Shown: positions 1 to 9,111 of the stretch, in pieces
How positions within the stretch are numbered: position 1 is the first letter of the stretch
Layout of the letters: each line of letters starts with the position of its first letter
Assembly (NCBI GenBank): GCA_002238565.1
Contig: MPMP01000008.1
Location: 1-64,000, forward strand
Direction of reading: 5' to 3'
From: Albidovulum sp. bin36
Lineage (GTDB): Bacteria > Pseudomonadota > Alphaproteobacteria > Rhodobacterales > Rhodobacteraceae
Length of the DNA: 64,000 nucleotides
The notes under the pieces: generated by a model
Databases searched by the model: none
What the model saw: the letters and a program-made list of their open reading frames with translations, nothing else
What the model was told of the DNA's origin: nothing
Program-made: the position numbers and the translations under genes

Positions 1-1134
1 GTTTATACTTTGCCTGATTGGCCTCGGTCCAAGCCATGATAGCCTCCATCTGGTGTTACTTTCCTGATGGAATACCATGGTTCGGGGCCAATTGCCACTT
101 TAGGAACAAACTCTAAGGAAAACAGCGGCTGCCGGCGATGCCGGAATTGGTCCTGGCGGTCGCAGGAATCGGCGCTATTCCAGACTTTTCCGAAATAGGT
201 TCGAATAGACAGGACCAGCCTAGGCTGGTCCCAATTTTGGTATGTACTGGCGATCACGCGCTCCGCCAATCTCCGAAGCCGCTTCGGTAGAATTGAACGC
301 GCGCTCTCGAATTTCTCGCCGAGTGCGCTCCGACGGCTTTATGCCTGTTTGAGACAGCCGGAATTTGAATCGACGAGCTTGGTGCTCGTTCGTCCGAAAT
401 CCAACACCGTCTTGGCCTCGGTTCAAAAGTACCGGCATGAGTTGCAAGGGGATCAATGGATTTTGCGCAGAGCCCGCTAACAGCCCAAATTGCGCTTCGT
501 TGCCAAGGTTTAGTCCGACTCGCAAGCTCGAAACTAACAGTGCCTCAGGCGCGGCCTGATTGCAAAAGTATGACTGAAACCGGGGTGAAACTGATTATGG
601 ATGCCTTGCGGACAATACATTAGCCAGGACTGAAAGGCGAAATGCGATCCCTGAACCGGAAGTGCCTAGATATCGAAGCCAAAAATTTTCCGATCGGGAG
701 GAAGATGGACTCAAAGTTGGAAAGGATCGTGATTCAATGGCTTGATTATCGCGAGTCGGAATCCATGAAATGTACAATCAACGTTGGCAAATCGAGAATT
801 GCATAGCAAAAATCAAGGAGTCTCGCGCCATCGCGACGCGCTACGTAAACTCAGCCGAACACTACGCGGCGATTCACGTCCTTGCAGCGGGGCAGGGGCT
901 GTCGCGGCGCAACAGGGGGCGAAATGGGAAACAGTGGCATTAAAGTAACGACTACGCGTTTCCGGCTGACGCGACGAAGATTAATCGAGACCCCGCACGT
1001 CAAGAAAACATCCGAAATTGGAAATGCAGTTCGATTGAGAAACTGTTCCGGCCTATATACTTCAATCTTGGCTTTGACGAATCCTATATGTTCGCCAACT
1101 TTCCGTTCTCGAATTAACGAGCGCATATCGTCGC
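1..1134. other. Left-edge stretch with no recognisable gene
   Basis: Several short ORFs exist on both strands (the longest about 100 aa), but none has a recognisable motif, a good ribosome site or family resemblance, and they overlap each other in different frames. I see no tRNA or repeat here. It may be eroded coding sequence or the tail of something left of the window. Confidence 0.5.
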
Positions 1135-1172
1135 CGGTTCCAGGCGCTTGCTGATGGAAGCGCCTGGAACCG
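1135..1172 (-). terminator. Perfect 15-bp hairpin downstream of tmm
   Basis: CGGTTCCAGGCGCTT and its exact reverse complement flank an 8-nt loop (GCTGATGG). The hairpin begins 11 nt after the tmm stop codon in the direction of tmm transcription. No U-run follows, so it is either an atypical terminator or a 3'-end stabilising structure. Confidence 0.6.
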
Positions 1173-1183
1173 CGAAATCTCGC

Positions 1184-2530
1184 TTATGCGGGTTCTTGCA
1201 AATAGCTTTCCATGGAGTCATCCATAGCGTCGACCCACTTGGTATGGTGCGGCGGAGCCTTGTGGCCAGTCATGGGCGAAACATAGCCGTTGTCGCGGAA
1301 CGCCATGATGTCTTGCTTCTTATGCTTTTTCCACTGGAAAAAGGCAGTGTTCGCGGCATCGATGTCGAAGCTGGGATAATCGGTTTCGGCAGCCAGTTCT
1401 CGCACATAGTCGCCTTGGTACTCGATGCATGCGTAATCGTCCTTCAATGCATCCTCCGCTGCGACGCGCGCCTCTACGTCCGCAATTCGTTCGCCCTTGC
1501 CGGGCACTTGAATTCGTCCCAGTATGATGTCCCGAACGTACCAGGCCTGGGCGTCGAACATGTTGAACGTGTACCATTGGTCCTGCATGCCGAGATAGAA
1601 GAGATCCGGATCGTGAACCCATACGATCCCCTTGTACAGGTCTGCAGTTGCAAGGCGGTTAGCGCTGCGAAGGCGCAGCCTGTCCTCCAGAAACGGGAAA
1701 TGGTGCAGGTATCCCGTGCAAAGAATGATCGCGTCGACATCCGCCGAAGTACCGTCAATAAAATAAGCTGTCTTTCGGTCCACGCGCTCCAGTAGCGGAA
1801 CCTCCTTCCAGTTGTCCGGCCACTTGAAGCCCATGGGCGCCGTCCTGTGGCTGACGGTTACCGATTTGCATCCGTACTTCCAGCACTGCGACCCGATATC
1901 TTCGGCTGAATAGCTGGTTCCGATTATCAAGAGGTCCTGGCCCTTGAATTCGCGCGCGTCGCGGAAATCATGCGCATGTAAAATGCGTCCGTTGAATAAT
2001 TCGAACCCGGGAAATTCCGGTGCGTTCGGTACCGAAAAGTGGCCGGACGCGACGACGACGTGATCGAATTCCTCGTCGGTTTCCCGATCGTTGCGAATGT
2101 CTTGCGCGACGACCCTGAATTTTCCGTTCGACGCATCCCTTTCAACTCGGCGGACGGGATGCTGGAATCGAATCCAGTCGCGGATGCCCGCCTTTTCGAC
2201 CCGGCCCTTGATGTAGTCGTACAGTACGGCGCGTGGAGGGTAGGAAGCGATGGTTTTTCCGAAATGCTCCTCGAAAGTATAGTCGGCGAATTCCAGCCCC
2301 TCCTTCGGCCCGTTGGACCAAAGATAGCGATACATGGAGCAGTGAACGGGGTCGCCGTTCATATCCAGCCCCGTTCGCCAGGTGTAGTTCCATAAGCCTC
2401 CCCAGTCGGACTGGGTTTCGAAGCAGACGATTTCCGGGATGTCCGCGCCCGCTTGCTGCGCGGTCTGGAACGCTCTTAACTGCGCTAGCCCGGACGGTCC
2501 CGCGCCGATAATTGCAATGCGCTTTTTCAT
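1184..2530 (-). CDS. tmm: Trimethylamine monooxygenase (flavin-containing, Tmm)
   Basis: A 448-aa class B flavin monooxygenase that oxidises trimethylamine to trimethylamine N-oxide with NADPH and O2 in the cytoplasm. Visible motifs are the FAD site GAGPSG (residues 9-14), the FMO identifying sequence [13 protein letters not shown] (about 179-191) and the NADPH site [10 protein letters not shown] (about 204-213). From memory, long stretches match bacterial Tmm closely (for example [19 protein letters not shown], and the near-C-terminal [14 protein letters not shown]). The ORF-track start is 20 codons upstream; the ATG at 2530 is preferred because GGAGAGGA lies about 12 nt upstream and it starts directly at the FAD fold. 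It is divergent from an ABC transporter operon. No tdm, gmaS or tmoXWV genes are in view, so the fate of TMAO is not shown here. Confidence 0.95.
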   Translation of the reverse strand: MKKRIAIIGAGPSGLAQLRAFQTAQQAGADIPEIVCFETQSDWGGLWNYTWRTGLDMNGDPVHCSMYRYLWSNGPKEGLEFADYTFEEHFGKTIASYPPRAVLYDYIKGRVEKAGIRDWIRFQHPVRRVERDASNGKFRVVAQDIRNDRETDEEFDHVVVASGHFSVPNAPEFPGFELFNGRILHAHDFRDAREFKGQDLLIIGTSYSAEDIGSQCWKYGCKSVTVSHRTAPMGFKWPDNWKEVPLLERVDRKTAYFIDGTSADVDAIILCTGYLHHFPFLEDRLRLRSANRLATADLYKGIVWVHDPDLFYLGMQDQWYTFNMFDAQAWYVRDIILGRIQVPGKGERIADVEARVAAEDALKDDYACIEYQGDYVRELAAETDYPSFDIDAANTAFFQWKKHKKQDIMAFRDNGYVSPMTGHKAPPHHTKWVDAMDDSMESYLQEPA

Positions 2531-2821
2531 GTTTAACTTCGCTCCTCTCCTATCCACATTCCAACCAATTTCAGTCCAATTGCCAGTCATCGCGATGACA
2601 ATTCGACTTGAGCTCCCTTATGCAGCGCTTGAGCGGCATATTCCATAAGAAATTTCAAATTTTGAACTTTTTGGCAAAATCAGTTCTTTTTATCCTTGTA
2701 AAAAGATATTCGTCCAGTAAAGTAAAGCATCCCGCAGTGTCGCCGCGGCTACTATTGGTCGAAATTGGTATGGAAATGGTCATACCAAAACGGCGGCGAA
2801 TTTACTCAGAGGAGATAAGTG
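2531..2821. promoter_or_regulatory. Divergent tmm / ABC-transporter control region
   Basis: This 291-nt region separates tmm (-) from the ABC operon (+). It is visibly AT-richer than its neighbours, with A/T tracts around 2650-2715, as expected for promoters. It holds the palindrome described separately at 2765-2788. I could not assign a convincing -35/-10 pair. Confidence 0.5.
2765..2788. promoter_or_regulatory. Candidate operator, inverted repeat TTGGTATG-N8-CATACCAA
   Basis: A perfect 8-bp inverted repeat with an 8-nt spacer. Its right half also contains TGGTCATACCA, which fits the TGGT-N3-ACCA half-site pattern known for FadR-subfamily GntR repressors. It lies 34-57 nt before the ATG of the binding-protein gene, so it could control the transporter, tmm or both. 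No regulator gene is in view. Confidence 0.5.
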
Positions 2822-4123
2822 ATGTTCGCAAATTTCATCGGAAAATCGCAGACCCGTCGAAAGTTTCTCGGCTCTGCGTCGGCGTTCGCGGGGCTCGGCA
2901 CCTTGAGCTCGGCGTTGCCGGGACGCGCATTGGCGCAGGGAGAGCCGATTAAAATCGGCTTTCTGGCACCCTTGACAGGGCCGGTTGCAGGCTGGGGAAA
3001 GCCGGGACTCGACGGCATTCAGATATGGGCGGAATGGATCAACGCCGCGGGAGGAATCAATATCGGCGGCGAGTCGCACATGTTCGAATTCATTCCGTAC
3101 GACAACGAGTACGATCCCTCCAAGGCGAGAACGGGCGCGACGAAGCTCATTCAGGAAGACGGCGTTAAATTCATCATGATGCTTGGCGGCGACACCTGGG
3201 CGGGCGTTCAGCCGGTTGCCGACAGAACGGGAATGCTGTTCTCGACGCTGCTGAACTCCGATCTCGGGCCGGAAACAACGACGTTGCTGGCGCCTGCGGA
3301 AAGCCATCCGGTCTACAACGTGACCGGCGTGGATTGGCTGGCCGAGAATCATCCCGATCTAAAGACCGCCGTCATGTGCGCTCAGGAGGATGCGCTGGGG
3401 CTTCCGTCGGTGGCCACCTATTTGGCCGCATTCGAAGCCGCCGGCATTGAAATGCTCGAAGATCCGATCCTGTTCGACCCGGCGGCGACGGATTTCGCGC
3501 CGATCGTCACTAGGATGATTTCCGGCAATCCGGACATCATCAGCCTCGATACCTGCTATCCGGACTACGTACATCCGATCATGGAGCAGCTGTTTCAGCA
3601 GGGATATGGCGGGCAGGTGATTTCATGCACGCTCGACTTCTACGGGCAGATCATCGAAAAGACGTCCGTCGAATTCCTGGAAGGCCTGGTCTTCCAGTTT
3701 CCGGATTTCGACGATCCGGCCATGAACCAGGACTTCATCAATTTCCAGAATCCGAACAAATTCTGGGATGTCTACAATGAGCGCTATCCCGGCCAGTGGG
3801 GCGCCGTAAGTTGGGAGTACGCCTCCATCATGGACATCTGGTCCGCAGCTGCGATGGAAGCGGGGTCGGTCGAACCCGAGGACGTCCTGTCGACCATGCT
3901 TGCCACCGGCACCGGCAAGCACGCTTTCGGCGACGCGACCTGGTGGGGCGAAGATCTTTTCGGCGTGAACCATACGCTGCTCGGCAACTGGCCCGTCGTG
4001 AGAGTGGAAGGCGGCAAGGCTCGCATCAAGGAATTCAGATCCGTTCCGGCCTGGTATGAAAAGCACGGCGAGATCTTGAAAAAGCACATGCGCGCCTACG
4101 GCCAAATGCCGGACCAGCGTTAG
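2822..4123 (+). CDS. ABC transporter substrate-binding protein, LivJ/amide-type
   Basis: A 433-aa periplasmic binding protein of type I fold (Peripla_BP_6), the ligand-capturing part of the livHMGF-type transporter that follows. The N-terminus has a Tat-like signal (QTRRKFLGSAS) and a hydrophobic stretch ending near ALAQG, then the mature start IKIGFLAPLTGPVAGWG typical of the family. The ORF track counts a GTG at 2819; the ATG at 2822 with AGGAG about 10 nt upstream is the likelier start. The ligand cannot be read from sequence: the family covers branched-chain amino acids, urea, short amides and aromatic acids. Being divergent from tmm raises the possibility of an amine- or amide-related substrate, which is inference only. 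Confidence 0.88.
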   Translation: MFANFIGKSQTRRKFLGSASAFAGLGTLSSALPGRALAQGEPIKIGFLAPLTGPVAGWGKPGLDGIQIWAEWINAAGGINIGGESHMFEFIPYDNEYDPSKARTGATKLIQEDGVKFIMMLGGDTWAGVQPVADRTGMLFSTLLNSDLGPETTTLLAPAESHPVYNVTGVDWLAENHPDLKTAVMCAQEDALGLPSVATYLAAFEAAGIEMLEDPILFDPAATDFAPIVTRMISGNPDIISLDTCYPDYVHPIMEQLFQQGYGGQVISCTLDFYGQIIEKTSVEFLEGLVFQFPDFDDPAMNQDFINFQNPNKFWDVYNERYPGQWGAVSWEYASIMDIWSAAAMEAGSVEPEDVLSTMLATGTGKHAFGDATWWGEDLFGVNHTLLGNWPVVRVEGGKARIKEFRSVPAWYEKHGEILKKHMRAYGQMPDQR

Positions 4124-4192
4124 CAAGTCATTAATCCAGCGGCCGGCGAGCGCGCTCCAGCCTTCGCCGGTCGCAAGCTGCAGGCCAATTGA

Positions 4193-5062
4193 ATGGTAGA
4201 GCTGCTGGCGCAGACCGGGCTTAACGCCATTTACGCGGCCGCCTACATGTCTCTCGTCGCCGTCGGGCTCGTGCTCGTATTCGGAGTGCTGGGAGTCATA
4301 AATTTCGCCCATGGCGAGCTATTCATGATCGGCGCTTATGTTGTCGTCGCGGTCTTCGCCGACTTTCAGATGCCCTATGTTCTTGCCGCGGCGGCGGCTC
4401 TCGTCTTCGTTGGCGCGGTGGGGGTGCTTATGGAGCGGGCCATGTTCGCTCCGCTGCGCGAGAATCCGCTCGGCGGCCTCGTCGCCTCCATTGGATTCCT
4501 GCTCATTTGCCAGGCGCTCGTTTCGGTTCAATTCGGGGTTCGAATGGAGCATGTGCCGCCGGTTACGCAGGAAGTTATCGTGATTTCCGAAAAAGTCCGG
4601 CTGCCGGTTCATCGGCTAACCGTGATTTTGGCCTCGATCGCCTTGCTGTCTTCGCTCTGGATTTTTCTCAGGAAGTCCAAGTTCGGCTGGGCGCTGCGCG
4701 CTAGCTCCCAGGATCGGGAAGCCGCATCGCTGCAAGGAATTTCAATTTCCCGCATTTCTATCATCGCCATGTTCATTGGAGGCGCTCTGGCGGGAATTGC
4801 GGGCGCTCTGACGGCGCCGCTGATATCCGTCAACCCGCATATGGGGCATTCGGTCATTGTAGCCGCCTTCATCGTCATCATCGTTGGCGGCGTGGGATCG
4901 CTGGAGGGAGCGGTCGTCGCATCCATAGCCTATGCCTTCGTACATACTGTAATTACGACATTTTGGGACGGCGTAATTGCGGACATCGTCGGTCTGGCGC
5001 TCATGCTTGCGGTACTGATCGTCAAGCCAACGGGTCTATTCGGAACAGCGGACCGTGCGTAG
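4193..5062 (+). CDS. livH: Branched-chain-type ABC transporter permease, LivH family
   Basis: A 289-aa inner-membrane permease made of about eight hydrophobic segments. The N-terminal region GLNAIYAAAYMSLVAVGLVL followed by GVINFAHGELFMIGAY is the LivH hallmark. It follows the binding-protein gene after 69 nt, and its last codons overlap the livM start by 8 nt, indicating translational coupling. The symbol is used for family membership, not for proven leucine transport. Confidence 0.9.
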   Translation: MVELLAQTGLNAIYAAAYMSLVAVGLVLVFGVLGVINFAHGELFMIGAYVVVAVFADFQMPYVLAAAAALVFVGAVGVLMERAMFAPLRENPLGGLVASIGFLLICQALVSVQFGVRMEHVPPVTQEVIVISEKVRLPVHRLTVILASIALLSSLWIFLRKSKFGWALRASSQDREAASLQGISISRISIIAMFIGGALAGIAGALTAPLISVNPHMGHSVIVAAFIVIIVGGVGSLEGAVVASIAYAFVHTVITTFWDGVIADIVGLALMLAVLIVKPTGLFGTADRA

Positions 5063-6038
5063 TTTCCCGGGGCGCGCAGGCGTCTGGCTCGGCTTCCTGG
5101 CGCTGCTGCTGCTTCTGCCGCATGCGCTTAGCTATTCCCAGCAGGAAATCCTTGTATTTCTCACGATCAACATCCTGCTCGTCGTGTCCTACCGGCTGTT
5201 AACGCTGACCGGAGAATGGTCGCTCGGCCATGCCGTCATTATGGGAGTCGGCGCCTACGCGTCCGCCCTCTACACCAAGGAGCTTGGAATTTTCGTTCCC
5301 GCGTCCATGATTCTGGGCGCGTGCACGGCCGCATTGGTTGCCTTGGTTCTGAGCTACCCGCTGTTTCGGATGAAGGGCTTCTATTTCCTAATCGGGTCAT
5401 TCGCTGCGGGCGAAATCATTCGGCTGCTGTGGAAAAGATTCCGCGAGCCGTTCGGCGGGCCCAAGGGCTTGAAGCGGATCGATCCGATGCCGGATTTCGA
5501 TATTGCCGTTTGGCGCTTCGATTTTTTCGAACCGGTTAGCTACTACTACTTCGCTGCAGCCGTCGTAGGGTTTTCGCTTTGGCTCATGCGGAGGATAGAG
5601 CGCAGTCCGGTGGGGCTGACATTTCACGCGGTTCACTGGCAAGACAAGCTGGCCGAAGCGTCCGGCGTCAACGTTCGAGCGTACAGGACGCTTGCTTTCG
5701 TCATCGCTTCGGGCTTCGCCGGACTTAGCGGAGCCTTGCTTGCCCACTACATCGGGGCTGTAAATCCGAATATGTTCGATCTGGAGCTTATGGTATTCAT
5801 TCTAACCTGGACGATCATAGGCGGTACGGCAACGATTTACGGGCCGGTAATCGGATGCATCGCACTTACGATCATCAACGAAATCGTTCTCCGCGAAATC
5901 GGGCTGGAGCAAATGCGGCCCTTCGTGTACGGGCTGCTGCTGATCGTCTCCGTGCTGTTTCTGCCCAAGGGATTGGAAAGCCTCGTGCAAAAGGGGCTGG
6001 CCCGCGTCGCAAGGGCGAAACGCGGCGAGGAATCGTAG
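5055..6038 (+). CDS. livM: Branched-chain-type ABC transporter permease, LivM family
   Basis: A 327-aa second membrane subunit of the transporter, with about nine to ten hydrophobic segments. The LivM-typical region is GEWSLGHAVIMGVGAYASAL near residue 55, with the cytoplasmic coupling-loop region near GVNVRAYRTLAFVIASGFAGL. It starts at a GTG inside the last codons of livH (8-nt overlap) and is followed by livG after 1 nt. Confidence 0.9.
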   Translation: MRSFPGRAGVWLGFLALLLLLPHALSYSQQEILVFLTINILLVVSYRLLTLTGEWSLGHAVIMGVGAYASALYTKELGIFVPASMILGACTAALVALVLSYPLFRMKGFYFLIGSFAAGEIIRLLWKRFREPFGGPKGLKRIDPMPDFDIAVWRFDFFEPVSYYYFAAAVVGFSLWLMRRIERSPVGLTFHAVHWQDKLAEASGVNVRAYRTLAFVIASGFAGLSGALLAHYIGAVNPNMFDLELMVFILTWTIIGGTATIYGPVIGCIALTIINEIVLREIGLEQMRPFVYGLLLIVSVLFLPKGLESLVQKGLARVARAKRGEES

Positions 6039-6039
6039 C

Positions 6040-6810
6040 GTGAGCGAGAAATTTCTTGAAGTCAGCGGTCTCGGCATGAGATTCGGCGGAATAACCGCTA
6101 TCGACAACCTGGGCTTCTCGGTGGAATACGGCGAGATTCGCGGCGTTATAGGCCCGAACGGCGCCGGAAAAACGACGACGTTCAATGTCATATCCGGATT
6201 CTACAAGCCGACCGCGGGGAGCGTAAGACTTCGCGGCGAAACAATTTCCGGGCTTCGAATGTACGAAGTCGCGCGGCGCGGCATCGTTCGGACGTTCCAG
6301 CATTCCACGCTCTTCACCGAAATGACGGTCATGGAGAATGTCCTGGTCGGAACGCATATGAGATATAGGCCGAATATTTTTTCGTCCATCGTAGGGCGGG
6401 ATGCCGAGGACCGCCGGCGCGCGAGGACGAGGGCGACGGAATCTCTCGAGTTTTTCGGACTGCTCGAGCGGGCGAGCGACCGCGCCGCCGATTTGCCGCA
6501 CGGGCATCAGCGCGCGCTAGGGCTTGCGATCGCGCTTGCGGCGCAACCCGAAGTCATGCTGCTCGACGAGCCTTTCGCCGGCATGAATCCGGAGGAAACG
6601 AAATCGATGATGAGCCTCATGTTCAAATTGCGGGACAGCGGAGTCACGATACTGATTGTCGAACACGACATGCGCGCGATTATGGGAATTTGCGATTACA
6701 TAACGGTTATGAATTTCGGAAGGCTGCTGGCGGAAGGACGGCCGGAGGAAATTCGCACCGACCCGGCGGTGGTCGAGGCCTACTTGGGCAGCGCTCGCGA
6801 TGTTGCTTGA
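6040..6810 (+). CDS. livG: Branched-chain-type ABC transporter ATPase, LivG family
   Basis: A 256-aa nucleotide-binding subunit. It has Walker A GPNGAGKTT (about residue 38), Walker B VMLLDEPFAGMNPEE and the switch histidine in LIVEHDM. The signature motif is unusual, reading LPHGHQRAL where LivG proteins normally have LPYGQQRRL; the region aligns otherwise. The start is GTG, one base after the livM stop. The 3' end overlaps livF by 11 nt. Confidence 0.92.
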   Translation: MSEKFLEVSGLGMRFGGITAIDNLGFSVEYGEIRGVIGPNGAGKTTTFNVISGFYKPTAGSVRLRGETISGLRMYEVARRGIVRTFQHSTLFTEMTVMENVLVGTHMRYRPNIFSSIVGRDAEDRRRARTRATESLEFFGLLERASDRAADLPHGHQRALGLAIALAAQPEVMLLDEPFAGMNPEETKSMMSLMFKLRDSGVTILIVEHDMRAIMGICDYITVMNFGRLLAEGRPEEIRTDPAVVEAYLGSARDVA

Positions 6811-7507
6811 AGTCGACAACATCACCGTCGCCTTCGGCAAGGTATCCGCCGTGAAGGGCATTTCAATTAATGTTCGCGACGGAAGCATCGTTACGATTAT
6901 CGGAGCTAACGGCGCCGGAAAATCGACCACCCTGCGCGCCATTTCGGGGCTGGAGAAGCTGCGGGAAGGCCAGATCAGATTCGCCGGGGAGGTCATAAGC
7001 GATTTGCCGCCCGACAAGATCGTAGGCCGCGGCATTGCTCACGTCCCCGAAGGCAGGCGGGTTTTTCCGGATCTCACGGTCGAGGAAAATCTGCGAACGG
7101 GCGCCTTTCTCAGGAAGGATCTCGATCAGGCCGAGGCAGATCTGCGCTCCGTGTTCGAAAGCTTCCCGCGCTTGTCGGAAAGACTGGGCAAGAATGCCAA
7201 AACGCTTTCCGGCGGCGAGCAGCAGATGCTGGCGATCGGCAGAGCCTTGATGGCCAAGCCGAAGCTGCTGCTCATGGACGAGCCTTCAATGGGACTGGCT
7301 CCGGTCGTGGTCGACGAAATCGCCGTCATCATCAGGAAAATCTGCGCAGGCGGCGTGCCGGTCGTGCTGGTGGAGCAAAATGCCCAGCTGGCGCTGCGCC
7401 TTGCCGACTACGCGTACGTATTGGAAACCGGCCGCGTTGCCTTGGAAGGCGATCCGGATGCGCTGCTTGACGACGATCACGTACGGGCGGCCTACCTGGG
7501 TGTTTAG
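6800..7507 (+). CDS. livF: Branched-chain-type ABC transporter ATPase, LivF family
   Basis: A 235-aa second nucleotide-binding subunit. Walker A is GANGAGKST, the signature is LSGGEQQML and Walker B is LLLMDEPSMGLAP followed by VVLVEQNA, all as expected of LivF. The ATG overlaps livG by 11 nt. The stop overlaps the start of the next, unknown gene by 8 nt, so that gene is probably made together with the transporter. Confidence 0.93.
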   Translation: MLLEVDNITVAFGKVSAVKGISINVRDGSIVTIIGANGAGKSTTLRAISGLEKLREGQIRFAGEVISDLPPDKIVGRGIAHVPEGRRVFPDLTVEENLRTGAFLRKDLDQAEADLRSVFESFPRLSERLGKNAKTLSGGEQQMLAIGRALMAKPKLLLMDEPSMGLAPVVVDEIAVIIRKICAGGVPVVLVEQNAQLALRLADYAYVLETGRVALEGDPDALLDDDHVRAAYLGV

Positions 7508-8075
7508 CTATTCGGACAAGGAAATGCGCGAAGCGCTGTATTCCGGCTGGAGCCGCTGGGACCTCGTTTGGGAACGCTTGCAGGAGAACGCGAACAGGGC
7601 TGTTTCGAACGGTCGCAGGCTGAGCCCGTCTTTTCGGTTTGCCGCCGCGAGAGCGCTGGCGGCGATTGCATTTTCAAGCGGAGATCCGAGGATCGCCACA
7701 AGCGTGGCGAATGTCGCGTTCGCGGCTCGCCTCTTCGGGGCGTCGCTTGTCGCGGATAGAATGTACGCATCGGCGAGGAGCTTGTGGGCAAGAGCGCCGG
7801 AAGCGCTGGACGACATGAAAATTCTGCCGAGGGCCAGGAGCTCGGTTTTCCACATGCGCATGGAAATTCGGCACAGGGACGCCTATCGGTCCAACGCGAC
7901 GGTCAGACTGGGCCGGTTTATCGCGGAAACAGGCGACTGCCTAGACTGTCTGAGCGCCGGGTCAAGCGCGCCTCACAGGCTATTTTCCAGATGGCGCGGA
8001 GAAAAGCCGCCTCTATTCGACGATACTAGGAAGATTCTGGGCGCTTGCCTGCTGGTGGCCTCATTGGATGAATAG
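7500..8075 (+). CDS. Uncharacterised protein coupled to livF
   Basis: I do not recognise this family. The ORF track starts at 7380 inside livF, but the natural start is the GTG at 7500 (8-nt overlap with livF) or the ATG at 7524, giving about 183-191 aa. The protein is rich in Arg, Ala and Leu, looks soluble and helical, and has no signal peptide or membrane span. It has several Trp and Arg residues early (SGWSRWDLVWERL) and a lone CLDC pair near residue 141. It is the last gene before a convergent gene. The overlap suggests a function linked to the transported compound or to transporter regulation, but nothing in the sequence says which. Confidence 0.65.
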   Translation: MFSYSDKEMREALYSGWSRWDLVWERLQENANRAVSNGRRLSPSFRFAAARALAAIAFSSGDPRIATSVANVAFAARLFGASLVADRMYASARSLWARAPEALDDMKILPRARSSVFHMRMEIRHRDAYRSNATVRLGRFIAETGDCLDCLSAGSSAPHRLFSRWRGEKPPLFDDTRKILGACLLVASLDE

Positions 8076-8208
8076 CCGAAAATCGAAATCGGTCGCCCGG
8101 CAGCATGCGCGGGCGTCGTTCCAAATAATCGATAGGGCGAGCCGGCTTGAAATTCGAAATCCGTTAATTTTCCGTTCCGGCTCGCATGCAAGGACTTGCC
8201 TGCAAAGG

Positions 8209-8230
8209 CCGGGCGGGTCGCGCCGCCCGG
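8209..8230. terminator. GC-rich hairpin between convergent genes
   Basis: CCGGGCGG and CCGCCCGG pair perfectly around a GTCGCG loop in the gap between the unknown gene (+) and yccA (-). There is no T-run on either side, so it is at best a T-less bidirectional terminator. Confidence 0.4.
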
Positions 8231-8252
8231 GCATTCGGTACGCGAATTCGCG

Positions 8253-8975
8253 TTATTCCCTGTTCCCGAACAGGTGCAGCAGGAGCATGAACATGTTCAG
8301 GAAGTTCAGGTAGAGCGAAAGCGCGCCCATGATCGCGGCTTTTTCGAGCCAGTCGGAACGGTGCCCGGTCGCCATCTGAAGATAGGTGTTCTTGATGTTC
8401 TGGGTATCGTAGGCGGTCAATCCGGCGAAAATCAGCACGCCGATGACAGAAATGGCGAACATGATCGCGGGCGACCCGAGAAAGATATTCACGATCATCG
8501 CGACGATCAGGCCGATCAGCCCCATCATGAGGAAGGTGCCCATCCCGCTCAGATCTTTCTTCGTCGTATAGCCGAAAAGGCTGAGGCCGGCAAAGGCGAT
8601 GGCCGTTACCAGGAAGGTCTGAGCAATCGAAAACCCGGTGTAAACCGCAAATATGTAGGAGATCGACAAGCCCATTAGGGCGGAGAAACCCCAGAATACG
8701 GCCTGAGCTGCAGCGACCGACAAACGATTGACCATTGAGCCGAACATGAAGATGACTCCGAGCGGTGCCAGCATCACGACCCATTTCAGCGGCGTGCCGA
8801 ATATCGCAGCCAATAGCTGCTCGTTTGTTCCTACGAAATAGGCGACCGCTCCGGTAATAACCATGGCTACGGACATCAAGCCGTAGACTTTGTTCATATG
8901 CGCCCGCAGTCCCGCGTCGACCTGCGCGCCCCGTGCGCCCGCAATCCCCCGGCGAACCGTGGTAAATTCGTTCAT
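8253..8975 (-). CDS. Bax inhibitor-1 / YccA family membrane protein
   Basis: A 240-aa integral inner-membrane protein with about seven hydrophobic segments, of the BI-1/YccA (TMBIM-like) family. In bacteria YccA is a substrate and modulator of FtsH, and a relative (BsYetJ) is a pH-sensitive calcium leak channel; which applies here is unknown. Typical features are the N-terminal VYGLMSVAMVITGAVAYFVG segment, the NIKNTYLQM region and the short polar C-terminus. The ATG at 8975 is preferred over 8987 because GGAGG sits 6 nt before it. A strong palindrome and promoter lie just upstream. Confidence 0.9.
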   Translation of the reverse strand: MNEFTTVRRGIAGARGAQVDAGLRAHMNKVYGLMSVAMVITGAVAYFVGTNEQLLAAIFGTPLKWVVMLAPLGVIFMFGSMVNRLSVAAAQAVFWGFSALMGLSISYIFAVYTGFSIAQTFLVTAIAFAGLSLFGYTTKKDLSGMGTFLMMGLIGLIVAMIVNIFLGSPAIMFAISVIGVLIFAGLTAYDTQNIKNTYLQMATGHRSDWLEKAAIMGALSLYLNFLNMFMLLLHLFGNRE

Positions 8976-9012
8976 CGATGCCTCCATGTTGTTGAAGCCG
9001 GCGAATCGCCGC

Positions 9013-9044
9013 TTTGTTCACTCACTATATATATTGTGAACAAA
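9013..9044. promoter_or_regulatory. Operator-like palindrome TTTGTTCAC-N14-GTGAACAAA
   Basis: A perfect 9-bp inverted repeat with a 14-nt AT-rich centre (TCACTATATATATT). It overlaps the -10 region of the predicted yccA promoter, as a repressor site would. The low-GC block stands out from its GC-rich surroundings. Confidence 0.6.
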
Positions 9045-9058
9045 TACGCGCGTTTCAA
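9030..9058 (-). promoter_or_regulatory. Sigma-70-like promoter of the yccA-type gene
   Basis: Read on the minus strand, TTGAAA (9058-9053) and AATATA (9035-9030) are spaced by 17 nt, about 55 nt upstream of the yccA start. The alternative -10 TATATA lies 2 nt further on. Confidence 0.5.
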
Positions 9059-9111
9059 GCCCCGCGCGCCTAGAATCAGTTCGGCGAATCCGGATCGGCG
9101 CCCGAGATCGC

